The translations under genes and the position numbers were made by a program. From Mesaphorura yosii (lineage: Eukaryota; Arthropoda; Collembola; Poduromorpha; Tullbergiidae): a stretch of DNA of 64,000 nucleotides. The stretch covers positions 1-64,000 of the forward strand of contig WIXG01000141.1 in assembly GCA_009869945.1 (NCBI GenBank), given 5' to 3'. The notes beneath the pieces are model-generated. The model saw only the letters and a program-made list of their open reading frames with translations. It made no database searches and was not told where the DNA came from. This document shows, one piece after another, positions 39,201 to 54,200 of this stretch (the first letter of the stretch is position 1; every line of letters starts with the position of its first letter).

Positions 39201-42200
39201 TGAAACATTATATGAAGCTAGTACTATAAGCACATTCTAGTTCCAGCTACTTTACCTTGGCAAGACCAGGTTTGATTCTGTAAATCGATTGACCAAGGCA
39301 TGGCCGTAATAATTGACTATCAGTCTCGAAATCTGAGAATGGCTTGCCCGGTTTAACGGCCTCGACTTTAGTATCTGATTTCGACTCAATTTCGGTGTGT
39401 ACAAAAATGTGGTTGGTATTTTTACGGAGTATTTATTTAGTGCGTGATACGCGACTATATCTGTTTCCTCTTGCCGGAATCACAAGACCGACATTTGTAC
39501 ATTTGTTCCGAAGTCATTTTGCGTGTAACTTACTTACTTACTATGACTTACTTTATTGCTTTTCTTTCTCCATTCTTGTAAAAAATTTGTGCCATTACAA
39601 TTTTGTGTGCGGAATTTCCAGCTGCAGCTGGTATTTACTCTCGGCTGACTTGAGTTGACTGCTTTATGGCAGCGTTTAATCAGGAACTCACCCGTTAATA
39701 TTAATGGGCAATAATGGCTTTACTTGCTTTGTTTAAAAAACGTTGTGAAATTAACGGAAATTTTATGCGGTTTGGTTTGTTGCATGCGAAGTGAAAGTAA
39801 AAATAGCAGAGTGAAGGGCTCGCTCGAATTCTAGGCTTAGCGGGCCCGGTTGGGCTTAATGGGCTATGAAAAATGGCGACTAATTATTTTTTGCGGGTAG
39901 TTTACAGTGGCGATTACAAATATTCTGAAATGGACATTTTCATGTCAGCCGCTTCGTGGTAGTACATTAATTCAGCAATTTGCATGTGCTATCAATTCAT
40001 CAATACAAGCTGAACATTAAAACGAGGTTTGAAAATGACTATTTGTGTAGGAGTGCTAACACAAGAAGCATTCAGTCTCCCGGTTCCTTTGCTAAATAAT
40101 AGTTGATTGATTACAGTCATTGTTATGTTCATGCGTCATTATTGATCTCGGTGTCGTCAATGCTTCTGTCTTTCAGCACTGAAGAAGTTTCAGCTACCGC
40201 CGCATTCCATTCATTCTTATTCTGACAAGCTGACTAGTACGATATTGACGAGAACGATGACTTGGGAATAATTATTGAGGATTCGTGTAATATAACTCCG
40301 TGGGAGTTTTCTCAGCGCGTATGTTGGAATCAGCATAAGTCCCCCCAGCAATGCCAAATATTCAAATGTCAATTTCGAGCTAAATTGAGATTAATGCAAT
40401 TCAATAGTTCTCATTGAAGCCGGATACTCGTAAGATGTATGTCAAATTATTCTAGGAATATTAGATTTGAGTGATTTGAGTTTGTTGCATATAAAGGAGT
40501 TCCGACGTGGTTTAAGAAAGCGTAAATATGCTGCAACGCCGTCAATTGGGCAAATTCCATGCCAGAAATTCCAAGAGTCGATTGTGGCACTGTATTGTTG
40601 AGATTTCCCCTCAATCTGGCTCTTGGTACGCGAAGACAAGTCAAGAACTCATCCAACTCGCAGCTCAGCATGATGATTTGAGGAGCCGGTAAATAGTTTT
40701 GATGACAGAAGAGTAGAATTGAGATGCAGCTGTTGTGAGTTAACATCTCAAACGATTAACGTGAACACGTTGACGGCACCATTTCCGTTCACTGCTCACA
40801 GAAACTATACTCGAAATAGTTTTACGCACATTATTAACATTTAAGCATAGCACGTTATTAGTCGATCTGCTACGCGCCTTGCTCGCTGTGCAGCGGCGAA
40901 CGTTCCCCTAATATGTCATGCAATTATGAAATTTTGTGCACGCTCTGCACTGCGCTGCACCGAATGCTAGGGCAAAATCGGGCTACAATTCGATGAAATG
41001 CTTATGAAAACTTGTGTTGCCAAAAATCGGGCAACCAAAGACACATGAGTAATAATGAACTGACAACGGGAGAAACACAACGTAACCTTCCCAATTCACA
41101 TGAGCGTACTCCTCCTTTGAAAATCTAACTTCGGTCTACGCTGAAACTCCCTTTAGTTGCTTGTCATAATTATTATTGGAGGCTCGAGTTACCGACACAG
41201 ACGACGTGTACGTACAAACAGAAAACTACAGTTTACAACTTGAAAACTTAACTTGTTATTTCGACGGCTTTCCTCTTGTGCTGTGCTCAGTGTGACAAGA
41301 GATACTTGAAAATGTCATCGTAAAGGAAAGGAGAAAGAATCTTTTGGCATCCGTGCATGCGTCAGTCATGCCAAAGTAAGAAATTGCGCGCTTTCGACTA
41401 CACGCCAAGGCTCAACTTGACATCTCTCCTCCCATTGAAATCCACGTATTTTGTAATTGCCGAGCCAGATTTACATGACGTGACACGGCGTGGCGTGGAG
41501 AAACGAGATCAAGTAATCTCTGAAAGAGTCAAGCAGCATAGCAAAGCAAGTGAAGGGAATCTTGATGACATCCTCCTCCGTTTCGTTTCATTCGGCGACT
41601 TGACTTGTAACGAAGCAACGACACACGCATCTCGCGTACTTCCAACTTGTACTTCGTTAGTGCATATTTGTCTGTTTGTCTCGTCGACAGTAGTTTCAGT
41701 TTCTCGTATCAAACTATATTTATCCGCCGCAAAGGACATATGGATCAAATCAGCGGTAAAGGAGCCGCTACTTAGCAGAGTAAAGACTAACAAATTGCAC
41801 ATGCATTCCGAAAATACATTTTGGGCTTGCTTAACTCGACCCAAACTCGGTCGCTCGGTGCTTAACACAATAATTTGACATTCCATTCTCATGCTGAAAC
41901 TACACTGCATCGGCCCGCTTTCTGCGGTTCACGATGGCCCGATTCCACTGCAGCGAACGAGACAAAGAAGCAGCATTGTCTTAACTATGAATGGGTTTCC
42001 ATTTATCGGCAGTGCGCTACTTTAACACAGTATCTCATTCATGGTAATGGCATCTTGTTCTATTTACGACCAGGCGCAGATTGTTTTATTTTCTCTTCTC
42101 CACAATTTATGTCACTTCCGATCCTGGCCAAACATAACTCAATAATTATCGCCATCTCAAGTTCCCGACATGGAGTTGATTAAGCTAATGGGTTGTTATT

Positions 42201-45200
42201 ACAACAAAACGACATAATATTTGTCAGACCTGCTCGCATTGTAAATTATGAATGAGATTCCGATTCCACGCGGGTCTAAGAAGTACGGCGGAGCGGTGCT
42301 CTCTTTCATCTTCAATGAGTGGACTTACTTCCTCTCCTCCCACCGCGTCGTACCTTTCATTACGCTTCCGTCCACTAGTGAAAGTGCAAAAGTTCTAATT
42401 CAACTTCAGCTGCGATGAGTATTCAATGAGCGTAGGACTTTAATTCGAAATTTGCTGGCTAGTGTTTGGGCTTCGGATCGCGTAATCTGAAATCCATTTT
42501 AAATTATTGAATGTTGTCTCAAATAAATCGTCGCACATGTGCATTTTAGAATGAAAACTACCGCACCACGAGCGAGATTTTATAACCCGTGTTATTGTAA
42601 GTACCAGAAACTCCCCACAAGAGAAGCATCACGCTCCATTTCTCGGAGGAAGGAAGTTTTCTTGAGAGGGCAAAGTTTGAAAAGACGGTTCCAAGTTACG
42701 GTTTCATGTTTATGTATCCACTTAACTGCGTAAAAGGGAGTTTTGTTGTAACGCTTCGGAATTTCTGAAGTAGAATTCATTTAGTTTTCAATGCCTGCCT
42801 GCCAGTTCTTCTTGCCTCATAAAATCCATCGAAGTGTGCGTAATACAATAATTTGAAGCATGCATTTGCTCCAGAGAAGGGAACCGTAACACTTGAGTCT
42901 TTCGGTTTTGCTGATGTGCGCGTGATTTAAAACTTTTTATTATTTGTCCCTACAAACGTCGTGTTGAAACATCGGGTTATTATTATCCACGGGAACGGGA
43001 AGGGAGCGGTGTACGTAGGCTCACGACACCATTTCGAAAATGCTTAGTCAAGTGTCTAAAATGATCTCCAGAAATCATTTGTCAACCTCCGTTGCCGGCT
43101 TGGCGTGGAAAAGGAATCCGAGTTTACGATTATTATTTCACCAAGCACCACTCACAGTTCATTTCCTTCTTTCAAACTCTCAACATTTATTCCCGACCAG
43201 TTAAGGGTTACGTTGTCGAGCATGGGCGTTTGCCGGTGAGTGGAGGCGAAGTGAATAGAAGACCATTATTTAGAAACTCTTGGCAGGCAGGCGAGCACAA
43301 CTGGCGTTTGCTTGCTTGGTGCTCCGACGGATGAAAGTTATATGGTGGAAAATTCCAATTACAATTGGAATTTATATAACCAAACACATTTAAGGTTTTA
43401 CAAGAAACCGTTTATCGTAATATTGACTTTTTCCATCTCGTTGACTTGGTCTGTGATCACCAGCAGCACACAGAATGCACGACAGTACAAAAGACCGTTT
43501 TCCGCTTTCCCATTACTCTCATTCAATAAATGCACTAGAAAATCAAAGTACTTTCTCTCCTATACCATGTTTGTAAATTACATTCTGTATACAATGAACC
43601 CTGGCAATGCAAAGTGCAGAGAGGAAGCCTGCTCCTTTACCATTGCAAATGCTGATTCCTGATTCTCGAATAAACTCTTTTCCAGGAACACGCAACACGA
43701 AACATTCATTGTTCGCTTGTCCAGTCAACCGAACCGTTTAGCGCTAACTACTCGAAATAAGAAACTCATTCACAACAGTTTGTTATTACAAAACTTTTCT
43801 TCCACCAAGTTTACCACTTTTCGCCTTTTCGAATACGTTTTGTACGAATATAGCAACGAGGGAGTGCAATCTAATATAAATTGTATTTTGTAAACTTAAA
43901 GGAGCAATTAAAAATGTATTATTTCACACGCACGCATGGTGCAAAAAGTAAATCATCCATATTCATTAAACCGCTCGCCTGTACCATTGCCAGCGCGATT
44001 GCCTCCTCGAATCAATATTTTATCACATTGAATGTAATTTCACTATAATAAAAATTCAGAGCTCGCACCTTCTTTTTAACGCAATTCGATTACTTGACGA
44101 ATGCTCATGTCCAACTCTGACTCCGCTGCAGTGTAATTTAATTCTAGTTATGAGTGAGTGTATGCCAAAATGTAATTCGGAGTCGGTACTTGCTCGTTCA
44201 ATTTTAAATTGAATGACGAGCATTGTAGGGGAGCAATAAAAGGACGTAAAGTCCAGACACGCAAATAACATTTTACTGCTGCTGCCAAGTTGAGCTGGCC
44301 GATCAATCCTGCCTCCTTTCCCTGCTCCTGCTGTCCAATTTACATTTCGAAAGAGCACTTTGGTAGCTGACTGGTCCTGTGAGAAGAAAGCAACCTGGCA
44401 ATTAACTGATTTCTTCTAAATTATTGCTTGCACAGCAGAGTCTAATGTGCACGTACATGGGAGCGCCTTTCCCAGCTGACCGTTCTAATCTGCGAATCAC
44501 GGGTCGTTATAATAAGGTGCACCATATTTAATTACAGTGACGACATGTGCGCCCATAAAATATAAATGACGCACGCTGTGGTTGTCTTTTTGTGGGTAAA
44601 CTTCCATGCGTTCCATTTTATTAGCAACATGCGGAATTACAGGTAATAACAATAAGGAAAAGGCAATGCCAAGCCATTATTATATCGCCTGACATTTGGC
44701 ATGATGATGATGGCATAGACTTGCACGACATGGCCAGTTCTTTCTCTCCATTTCTGCAGTACAGTGCAGTGCGTCGCATTCTGCTATGCTGGCAGTGCCC
44801 TGCTTATCATTTCAAGACTTAATTTGAAATTTAAGCTAAGGCCAAGCCGAGCCAGAGGCGCAGGTTAAGCAGTGTGTTTCGCCGTGAAAGAAGTTACTTG
44901 TCGTTCTGCTTGCTGTTGCTGAGGAAACCTCCCCCAATATTTCCTCCTCAATAATAAAAATCAAACTTGAAATGAACGACTCCTCCTTTTCTTCTCTCAG
45001 GATAAAGGTTACTCGCTCGACTTGTTCCTGCTTAGCGTGTCATACACAGTGCACGGCGTGCCATAGCCATGGTTTAGCCTACACTCGATCTCATGTAGCA
45101 TAACACCATTTGCCAAATCCAGCCTATTATGTAATTAGAATTGGAAAACTTCCTCTAAAAATCTTCCAACTATAGAAATTCTTCCTCGCAAATCTATAAT

Positions 45201-48200
45201 TCGATAATTGCTGAAATAGCCCAACGGAATGGCGATGGCGGGCAGCTCGATAGAATGCGTATGTAATTCAGCCCATTATTCTTGCAATTTTAATCAAGCC
45301 ACGTCCAAATAATTGCGGTAGACAATCGAATCGAAAGGAAGGTTTAGAAGGAAGGCGTTTGCTTTAATTACACTACCTTTATAAGGACTGAAGCACTGAA
45401 AACCAAACTAATATGACTTTGTCATTGTTCATTTGTCCGAGCTATGACCACAAGCTCCACTCGAGCCGCTCGCGTTGAGTGTCATTGATTATTGTATTGA
45501 TTATGCTGCGCTCTGTGGAGGAAATGAGCGTCAGGGAATGGTAAAACTCATTTATTAATTACTCAATCAAATTCATCCTGCACTCGTGCAGACACCGTGC
45601 GAGGTATGATATCTTAATAAGCTTGGATTCTACACTCGTCTGGGCATTGTATTGTTGTACAATGCACTGCGCTTAATTTGTAATCGCAGCCCCCATACGC
45701 AGCAGCAGCCGTTGCAACGGACACGGCGTAATGATCGTGATCATGACGGCGATGATGGTGAGAACATTATAGTTATTGCCGCTCGCACAAGAAGATAATA
45801 ACAAGAGAAAGGGAGAAACGAATCTAAACTCATTAGATTTACATCATTTCGATTTATTCTCTGCCGTTGACTGCTGCATGAAGTATCATTTAACATTCAT
45901 TCAACAAATTCACAAGTTGGGTTGTTATTGTTGGACGCGCATCGCTCATGATCATGACCGACCATCATCGCCATCGCCCTCCTCGAAGCTTTTCATGTCG
46001 CGGCTGCAGTCATGAAACGTATGCTCAACTAATTTCTCCAAATTATGCTCCAGCACAAAAGAGCGAGAGGCATCCCCCGAGTTTGTTAGTTAATGAGTCC
46101 TCTTCAACGGTAACACAAACAAAAATTTCATTTCCAGCCTGCATAACTCAAAAGACCTGAATTGGAATAAATATCAAGATTTATGGTTATCGCTGTGCGG
46201 ACTGAACATTGGCACTTGGCAATAAGAACGAAGTTTCCCTGAACCTCATTGAATTCCTGCTCTTTCCGAATTTGCCAGTCGATGTGCAGCCGTTAGACTG
46301 TTTGATCCCATCAATTTATTTGGAGACCGAGATTGAGTTTTCATGCCTGAAATTCAAAGAAGCGTTAATGATACATGACTCTCGTGGATACGATGAGAAA
46401 AGAACAACTTGACACGCATTATCTCTGCCTGTAGTTTTATTAAGTTTACATGCTCAGTCAAATCAATTTAAATTCATTCCCAGAACATTTTTATTGGATT
46501 GTTTTGTCAATACGTTTCATTAAGTGTGCGTACCCTCTCTTGTACCGACAAGTACGGCTAGCGCGCATGCGGGATTTGACTCGTAGGCTGTACGCTATGA
46601 ATTACGAAGGAAGCGTTTTAGAAAGATTGTAAATCTTGTTTTAAATTTCGTTATTTATTGAAATTATTAAATAACGTTCTTCCGAACTGCCGTCGCGGTG
46701 CTCCGAACCCCACCCGAAAGTATTTGGTTTCAAATCCGTTCATGCCAAGGCCCATTAATAAAGATTACCGAGATTTTTTGCCATTATGCTCGTTGCGAAG
46801 GGAAGGAGCCGACCGCCGCGTTTACTTTACAAACTAGCACTTACGACGCGACGCACCAGCCAAGACAACAATGTTTCATTATTGTAATTTACGTTTCGAA
46901 TTACAAAGCGGCGAGTCTATTTTTATTTTTGGAATTGATAGTCGGGACTTTGTACTCGAATTCATTAAGCATACAATCAACTTCTATTATTGGACAAATG
47001 CGGTCGGACGCGACGAGAGTCGAGAAGTACCAGTCGCCAGCGAAGCGCGGCCGTCTTGCTCTTCTCCTTTATAGACTTTTTCGTCTGCTAATGAGTTTTT
47101 GACACTGCCACTCTAACAGGAATAATAATACTAATTTAACCAAGCATAATAATCAAAGCATGAATTCAATCTTATACTGCGCGACTACGACTCAGAGTGC
47201 GACTCAAGGAGACGCAAGCGGCAGGAATTGGACACAGGCACTAAAAATTACAATGACACCGTCGTTTTACGATTTTCTCGCGCGCAATTGCCAGCAGTAT
47301 AAATATTACTCTGACGCCGTGCGAATGAAAGACTGCAATTTAACATCTTGCGCATTGAGATCTTTAATTGAAACTGGCATGTAATCTGACACATTAATAT
47401 TAGCAAGTACTTAGACATGAATTACAGACAATGTCGCATCTCAACTCGCAGTTCGCAATAATAATGATAGAAAGCGAGTACAATAGGAGCTTTTGCACAA
47501 TCAGCTTTTAATGCATCACTGCTTAGATTATGGCGGGCACTTGCGAAAATATAATTAGTCACTGAAGTTTGAGCATCAATAAACTAATTACTGACTTAGA
47601 GTATGTGATGTAAATTATGAAATGGATAGATTAATTGACCGTGATCAATACCATTAAAATATTATTTGCTCTGCAATGGCGTCTTTTCGCAAATAAACAT
47701 GACAGTGAGCTGAGTGTAATAAGTCGGACATCGTACTGTAATGCAAAAAGTTGAAGTAATATAGCTAACAAAATGCGATTGGAGCCTTAAATTACTGCAG
47801 AGGAAACGAAATGTATTGGACCATAGTTATGTAAGGGGCATGTTAAGATAAATTGAATTCTGCTCGAAATATTCATTTGAGAGTTCAACCGATACGGCCA
47901 AGTAATAATAATCATGTGAACACTTCAGGGGGCCTCTTCCTATTGCTGCTCATTGACATTGAACTTTCGTTTCGCAGCAACACGAACACAGTCGAAGGCA
48001 AGCATAATTATGTCGATCTGCAGCGCAGCCCGAATATCAAGGGGAAAAGACGGTCTATTTTTCCCAAACTGTAGGCTCACATGCTGCACTGCTCTGCAGG
48101 CGGACGTAGACTCGAAAGGGAAGTTTCCAATTTTTGACAGAAAAAAGTTGACGCTCGGCTCTTATAATAATATTTTCTTTGTAATGAGATAGCAAAATGC

Positions 48201-51200
48201 AAACAAGAGCCCGAAATTAATAAGTGTAATTGAGCTGTCATATTTTAAAATTTTGAACCAAAATGTGCCGGGAATTTGATACGTTTTGTTCACAATTATG
48301 TTCGTGCATCGTGTTTTACTTTTGCGAACATGCAGTCGGGTTTTGGGCTAGGAGCCACGGACTGTTAAGCCAGCAACAATGAAAAACTGCGGACACTAGC
48401 ATTTAATTACGAATGATTAAAACGTTCAATTTGGGCACTTAGTAGCATGCAATCGTACTTTTAATGCTAATCTCCTGCAACAATCAAGGTTTATGAAGTT
48501 GTACTCGTAAAATTGTAAAACCGACTTCCTCTTCAGGTCGTTATTGTCCAGTCATAATTCAGCATTTGATTGAAGTTCATGCCAGTCACTACATTTCACA
48601 ATATCATTAAACTGTGCAATGTACGGTGCATTAGACTCTCATTATCGCCGAGTTTTCATGTTCTTGGACCAAGCAGCCATATCAAATTCAGCTCGCCATT
48701 AATGATTACAGCAACGAGGTATTAACTTACGGATTAAAACGCCTCAGTTTCTACTCTTTTCGTCAGAAAAATGATGGATTCGAGTTCATTGCAGGTAGGC
48801 AACAACGAGTGCGAACTCGAAAGGATCTGCTTCATTATTTGGCTCTCATGAATGATATGATAAGAAGATGTAATTATTGCACTGCGCTGCGCTACAAACC
48901 AGAGTCAAGTTCTCATTTTGCGCGATGCACTGGTGAGTGGGAAGAGAAGAGTGATGATGATGGCTCAGCAACCACGTATCAGCCTCGTTGGAAAAATTTA
49001 ATCCATATCAGATTACTCAACTCAAATAATAACAGTAATAACGCGTGATGTATGGCTCGTATTCACATTCGCAACCAAATGCACGCTTTATGATTGCTTT
49101 AGTTCTTCTCAGTTCGTGGTACTTCATGATGAGAAAGCTGTTTCAATGAGTGCATCCTCTGAATACAGATTACTAACTAATAAGATGTGATTTAATTTTT
49201 GAAGCATTTCAATTTTAATGACCGTGATGGCTATCGTGTAATGCTGCACTCCTTTCGCTTGCCTCCGCGCTCTTTTGCCTAATTAATTACAATGTGCAAA
49301 TTTATGTTGTGAGTTGCAGAATGAATTTATGAGCACGGTGCTCAATTATTTAATTAGTTAATCTGTGACGCAATTTCTTATTATGCCTGAGCTGCCTGGC
49401 ACTGTAATCTGCCGACTGAAGGAAAGACGAGCGAAGTGCATTTCACACCAATATGTCAACAAGAATTCAATCGTAAAAGTTTATTATTTTTGGAGAATTT
49501 TAACGTGAAGTGTCCCATGAGACGCGTTAATAAGAGTAATAAGGAAATTGGTGCCTTGTATTCTTTCAAAGTAGAAATAATTTTTCACATTCTAAATGAA
49601 TATTTTGAAGACAGATTTACAGGCTAGAGTTGTTTAAAACTCTATCATAAGTGCCCCCACTTGCGTGTCATCACATACTGCAAAAGCGACTTCCTCTAGA
49701 AATTTTGGAGGATTCTAGTTTCAGAAAACAAATAAATTTATGTTGACAGTTTCATGAGCTACAAAGTGACGACAACTACTCAAAGTTCTGAATTTATTGA
49801 CTTGTGAGAATTTCCTCGAATATTTTCATTGCATTTCGTTGCTGAGCCCATTTATTCCCAGAAATATGTTGCGTAATGAGCGACTCGTAAGATTGATTGG
49901 AGCCATTTAGCTGGAGCTGTGGCAATTGAAACGGGAAGCTGCCATCATTTGTCTTAACCTGTGGGTGTGAAACCAATCCAGCCTAGATTTTATGTGAAAT
50001 GGCTGGAACTTGGACTCGAGGTTATTCAATCGAGTTTCCCTCACTTTCGTAATGCATTCCCACTGAGGAAATTACAAATTGACTGCGCCGTCGTGGACGA
50101 GTAGTGTGATTATGATATTTCATTAGATCGGGATTATCAACCCGCGTCAACTGTTTGGCGTAGAGCTCCCATGTGGTAGGCACGGGCCAAGTACATCGTT
50201 AAAGCCAATTTGGTTTCATCTGTCAGGAAACGTTGGCAAATAATTCTCAATTTACACTGTCAGTCTCACTTTTCTTACTTTATTGCTTTATTTCGCATGT
50301 ACTGGGCAAATACCCCTGCGACTTATTTACTTTGTCTTGGAAATCACATCTCATAAATCAGTTGTCATTCTAGAGGACGGACAGCACAGCATTGTGCTAC
50401 TGTTAAATCCTACTAGCGAAGAGCAATCACAAGCCATTCATTTGCAAACCCGTCGAACGTAAACTGATATGAATCTGTCGTTGTCAAACCCCGCTGAGTT
50501 TGAACGTTTCCAAAATTACAGTTTTGGTTATTGGATTACCACGTGAGTGTGTTGAGCGAAGGCGTTCTATTTGTAAGCATTTCATCTTCATTTGAGTCAA
50601 ATACTTTTATTGCTTTCATCTATTTGATACGTTCGACTTCAGTCTGCGTGGACGGCGAAGATGCAAAGTTGTTGCGTATTCATTTTGTGCCTTAAAGGTA
50701 CGAAAAGGTTGGACTGAAGATTCATGGACGTAGCTCTGCATAGTGCTCAAGATTGTTTCATTATTCACTTTTTCGCTTCATCCCATTATTTCAAAGAAAT
50801 CACAGTCAAACTTAATTGACCCCTCCGGTTAAACGTTAGAGATTATACATTTCATATTCCACTTTCTTGTACATAGGCAATTGCATATACTTCCAGTCGC
50901 TGCTTAAGTCTATTTAACGTTTCTTCTTCGCAGGACGCGCCACCGCCTTGGCCGGTCTGCATCCTTCTATTCTTTTAAAGAATTTTTTCGAATGTCGGTG
51001 CCCGTTTGATGTTTTCTTTTGAGATTAATTCCACTTGTTCGTACTCATTTTCTCACTCCCGACTCAAAAGTGTATGGGGTCCGGAATTTCTCCCTCTGCT
51101 CTGGTGCCAAACTTAACCTCAGATTGACCACATTGGTAAAAAGTGTTTATTATTGTGTTTGTAATCATTCGGATTCTGAATGACTGATAGAACGGAAGGC

Positions 51201-54200
51201 AGACTCTCGGTCAGAGAAAGAAAAGCCGACGCGGCCGCCGCCTCGTAATCTAATTTCTTCAGTCAGGTTTCCTAATAATAACGCAAACAGTAAATAATTC
51301 ATCTCAACAATAACCCTGATAATAATAATAAGGCATGATGAGGCGGTATCTTCTGAATATTAATGAGCGGCAAGAGGTGTGTAGTGCAGAGCGGCGCGGT
51401 TCACGATGAAGGAAATCAGATTAAAAGATTATTTCGCATTGGATTGCTTTGGCGATGATCACTCTATAACCGCCATAATGAAGGAAAATTATCACAAATG
51501 AGACGACACGTACAATCAATTCAATTTCTCTATTATCTTACCTGACTTTTGCAATTGCATTGCGAAACCCAATATTAAATGATGAATCTGAGGGCAGCGA
51601 AGCATTTGATTATTACAAAGCCATTTCTCGAGTAAAGTTGTGAATAAAACTCGAGTCCGGCTGCAATTATCCGTGCGGGCAATGCAAGAAATACAAAATA
51701 CAAGTTATTTGGTTTGATGAAATCTTATGCATACGTGCTTTGTTTGAATTGACTTCCTTTGCATTGCGGAGCCCTACGATGAAACAATTGACTGACCGCT
51801 CACCCTTTCAGCGTTTCATTCGCCATCTGTTCTGATGGGTCTTCCTTTCTGCCTCTTCCTCCGCAGATTTCAGCACAGGCCAGAGGTGTAAAGCAATGGA
51901 TTCATTTTATGTGCTGTGCGCGTTGCTGAAGAATTTTCTCTCATCTACCATTCGCATTGTTTATCAAAATATAATTTATTAATGACATGCGATTCGACGC
52001 TTAATTTCTCCTTCGTCTCGCATTTCGTTCACTCAAATTAGTATGATAAACAACGAAGGCCTCACGTCAAATTGATTTCTGTGACGTGTTGGCGGAGATT
52101 GTGCTGTGCGTACAAAATTTCTTTATAGTTTCACCGCGTCCCTCTCTTAACAACTTCCAGCCTTTAAACTGATTGAGACTTTAAAATTGTAAATTGTGAT
52201 TTGGCAACATGCGAAAAGAAGTTTACAAATGGGCCGCCTGACTTGTTTATAGCCTGTCTGCTCGTACAAATTGGCAAATTAATAATGGCTTTCTTGTAAC
52301 TTGAGATGAGAAATTATCATCACATGACAAATTAGCAGTGTAAATGATTTTAGAGGCTTTTAAAGTGACTTTTTATGCGCTTTGTGATTGTTGCTGGTAT
52401 GGCTTCAAATTACGTTTCGCGAGTATCGTTAAACCATCATTTGTTGGCCCGGTGAGCAAAGCGTTTAACGCTCTTTTACGATAACTTCGTGTTAAGATGT
52501 TTCACGGCCAACAACAATGTGATGCATGGCGTGGCGCAAGTGCGAGCGGAAGGGTTCAGAGCAAAAGGAGACCGCCACACCGTGCCAAAGCGTTCATTTA
52601 TAATGTGATACTTAATTTTTATGTGTTTACAAATGCGCAGATAATTATTTTTAGTTCAAAAAAGTGCCGAAGAAAATGGATTAGTATTATTAAGGGAGTT
52701 TAAGTGCCATTATGGATTAGGATGAGCGAGCTGGTTGTTGCATGGTGCGGTGCGGGCAGTGAAAGGTGTAAAGGCAGGGACACGGGGAAGGGTTAATTCC
52801 TCATACTACTGTTGTTGCCGAGTTCCGTTGCCGGCCGCGCTGCCCTTCGTTTGTAGCACTCATAAAATGTCGGTTTAGTTGTTTTCTCTCATTATTCCTA
52901 ATTCTACACGCTATAATAAAAGAGAAGAGACGAGCTGAAGATATTATTACGTGTATTTAAGTCAAGGTAATGATACTGTATTAGAGGAGATGGGCAGGGA
53001 AGGAGTAAATGCAAAGGGACTGCGACTCGCAGAGCCCATCCAGCAGAGCAGTGGAGTCGGGCCGTGATGTTGCTATTGTTGGAGATGGTGTTAGCGGTGG
53101 GTTTGGTCGGATTATTGTGGTGATAGCTTTAGGCAGAACGCAAGACCTCTGGTCTTGAGTTTCCTTTGACTTTATGAAAGAGGCCGATTCCGACCACTTT
53201 GGCTCGCCGCCGACACACTATTGATTATCATACCATGCCATGCCAAGCTATGAAAGATAGGTCAAGAAGATGAGCAGCAAGGGAACCAAGTCAATGAAAA
53301 CGGTTTCGAAGAGATGCCTTCATGTTATGATTAAAAACCCTTGCCTTTTGGCTTACTCTTATTTCCATTCCATTAAACTGCAACAATAAGAAACTATGAC
53401 CATTGTATTATTGGGGTTGTTGGTACTTCCTTAGAAATGTAATTACACAAAAGATCTTGCAACAACACAACTCAAAACAATTTATCCGGCAATAGCTTTC
53501 TACAATGACAGGCGCAGTAGAACGGAAACAGACACTTGCACTTTATTGCTGATGTCGCCATTGCATCAAGTCACTTTAATTCTGTCCATGTCAAGGAAAT
53601 GATATAATTTGATGGTGATTTGATTACTGTGCAGAATAGTGGAATTGAATGCGACCGTAGCCTTAGTCTATTGAAATAGTGAAAATAATACGAAGTGCTG
53701 ACGTCTGCTTTTATGAGGGCAAGCAGCAGCCGTGAGCATCGAGTGCGACCACGAAAGAATGAGCGTAAATAAATAATGAATTCTTCCCAACAAAGGAAGA
53801 ATTGCCATATAATTGCAAGCCTGCAGACAGGCGTCCATGTGCAGTGCAGCGAGCGTCGTGTGCATGGTGTGGCATGTGGTTTTGCCTTTATAATCATATG
53901 AAAATTTGTGAATAATAGAAAAATCTTGATAAACTAAATTGGTTTTATTAAGCAAGCCATCACCGGCTGGAAGGGGAAAGGTGTTTCATAATTTCATTAT
54001 TGGAACCATGTACTTTACCTTTTCACGGTCTCCAAACGGGGCCGGCGCTCGTGTACGTCTCGTCCCCGCACCGACTCACCGTGAGCCCCACACTGTTTGC
54101 ATTCATTTTGTATTCTCGGCATTTGTGACAGGTAATGATGACATGTACTTGACACAAATCGATCGTGCCGTGTTTCCATCGTCGCATTGTGTTGACGACG

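Noticed and set aside
41357-41878. 173-codon + frame in Lbx intron 2
   Set aside because: No recognisable domain, and overlapped by a 133-codon minus frame (41509-41910). Its length is within chance for 64 kb read in six frames.
45748-45972. 12-bp inverted pair ggcgatgatggt / accatcatcgcc, 200 bp apart
   Set aside because: Built on simple gat/atg repeats, so the chance rate is high. The flanks do not extend the pairing.
46720-46745. ttcaaatcc resembling a tRNA T-loop
   Set aside because: The flanking five bases on each side do not pair, and no acceptor or anticodon arm can be drawn.
46698-47102. 134-codon + frame in Lbx intron 2
   Set aside because: No motif, and a second frame (46871-47074) is open over the same bases.
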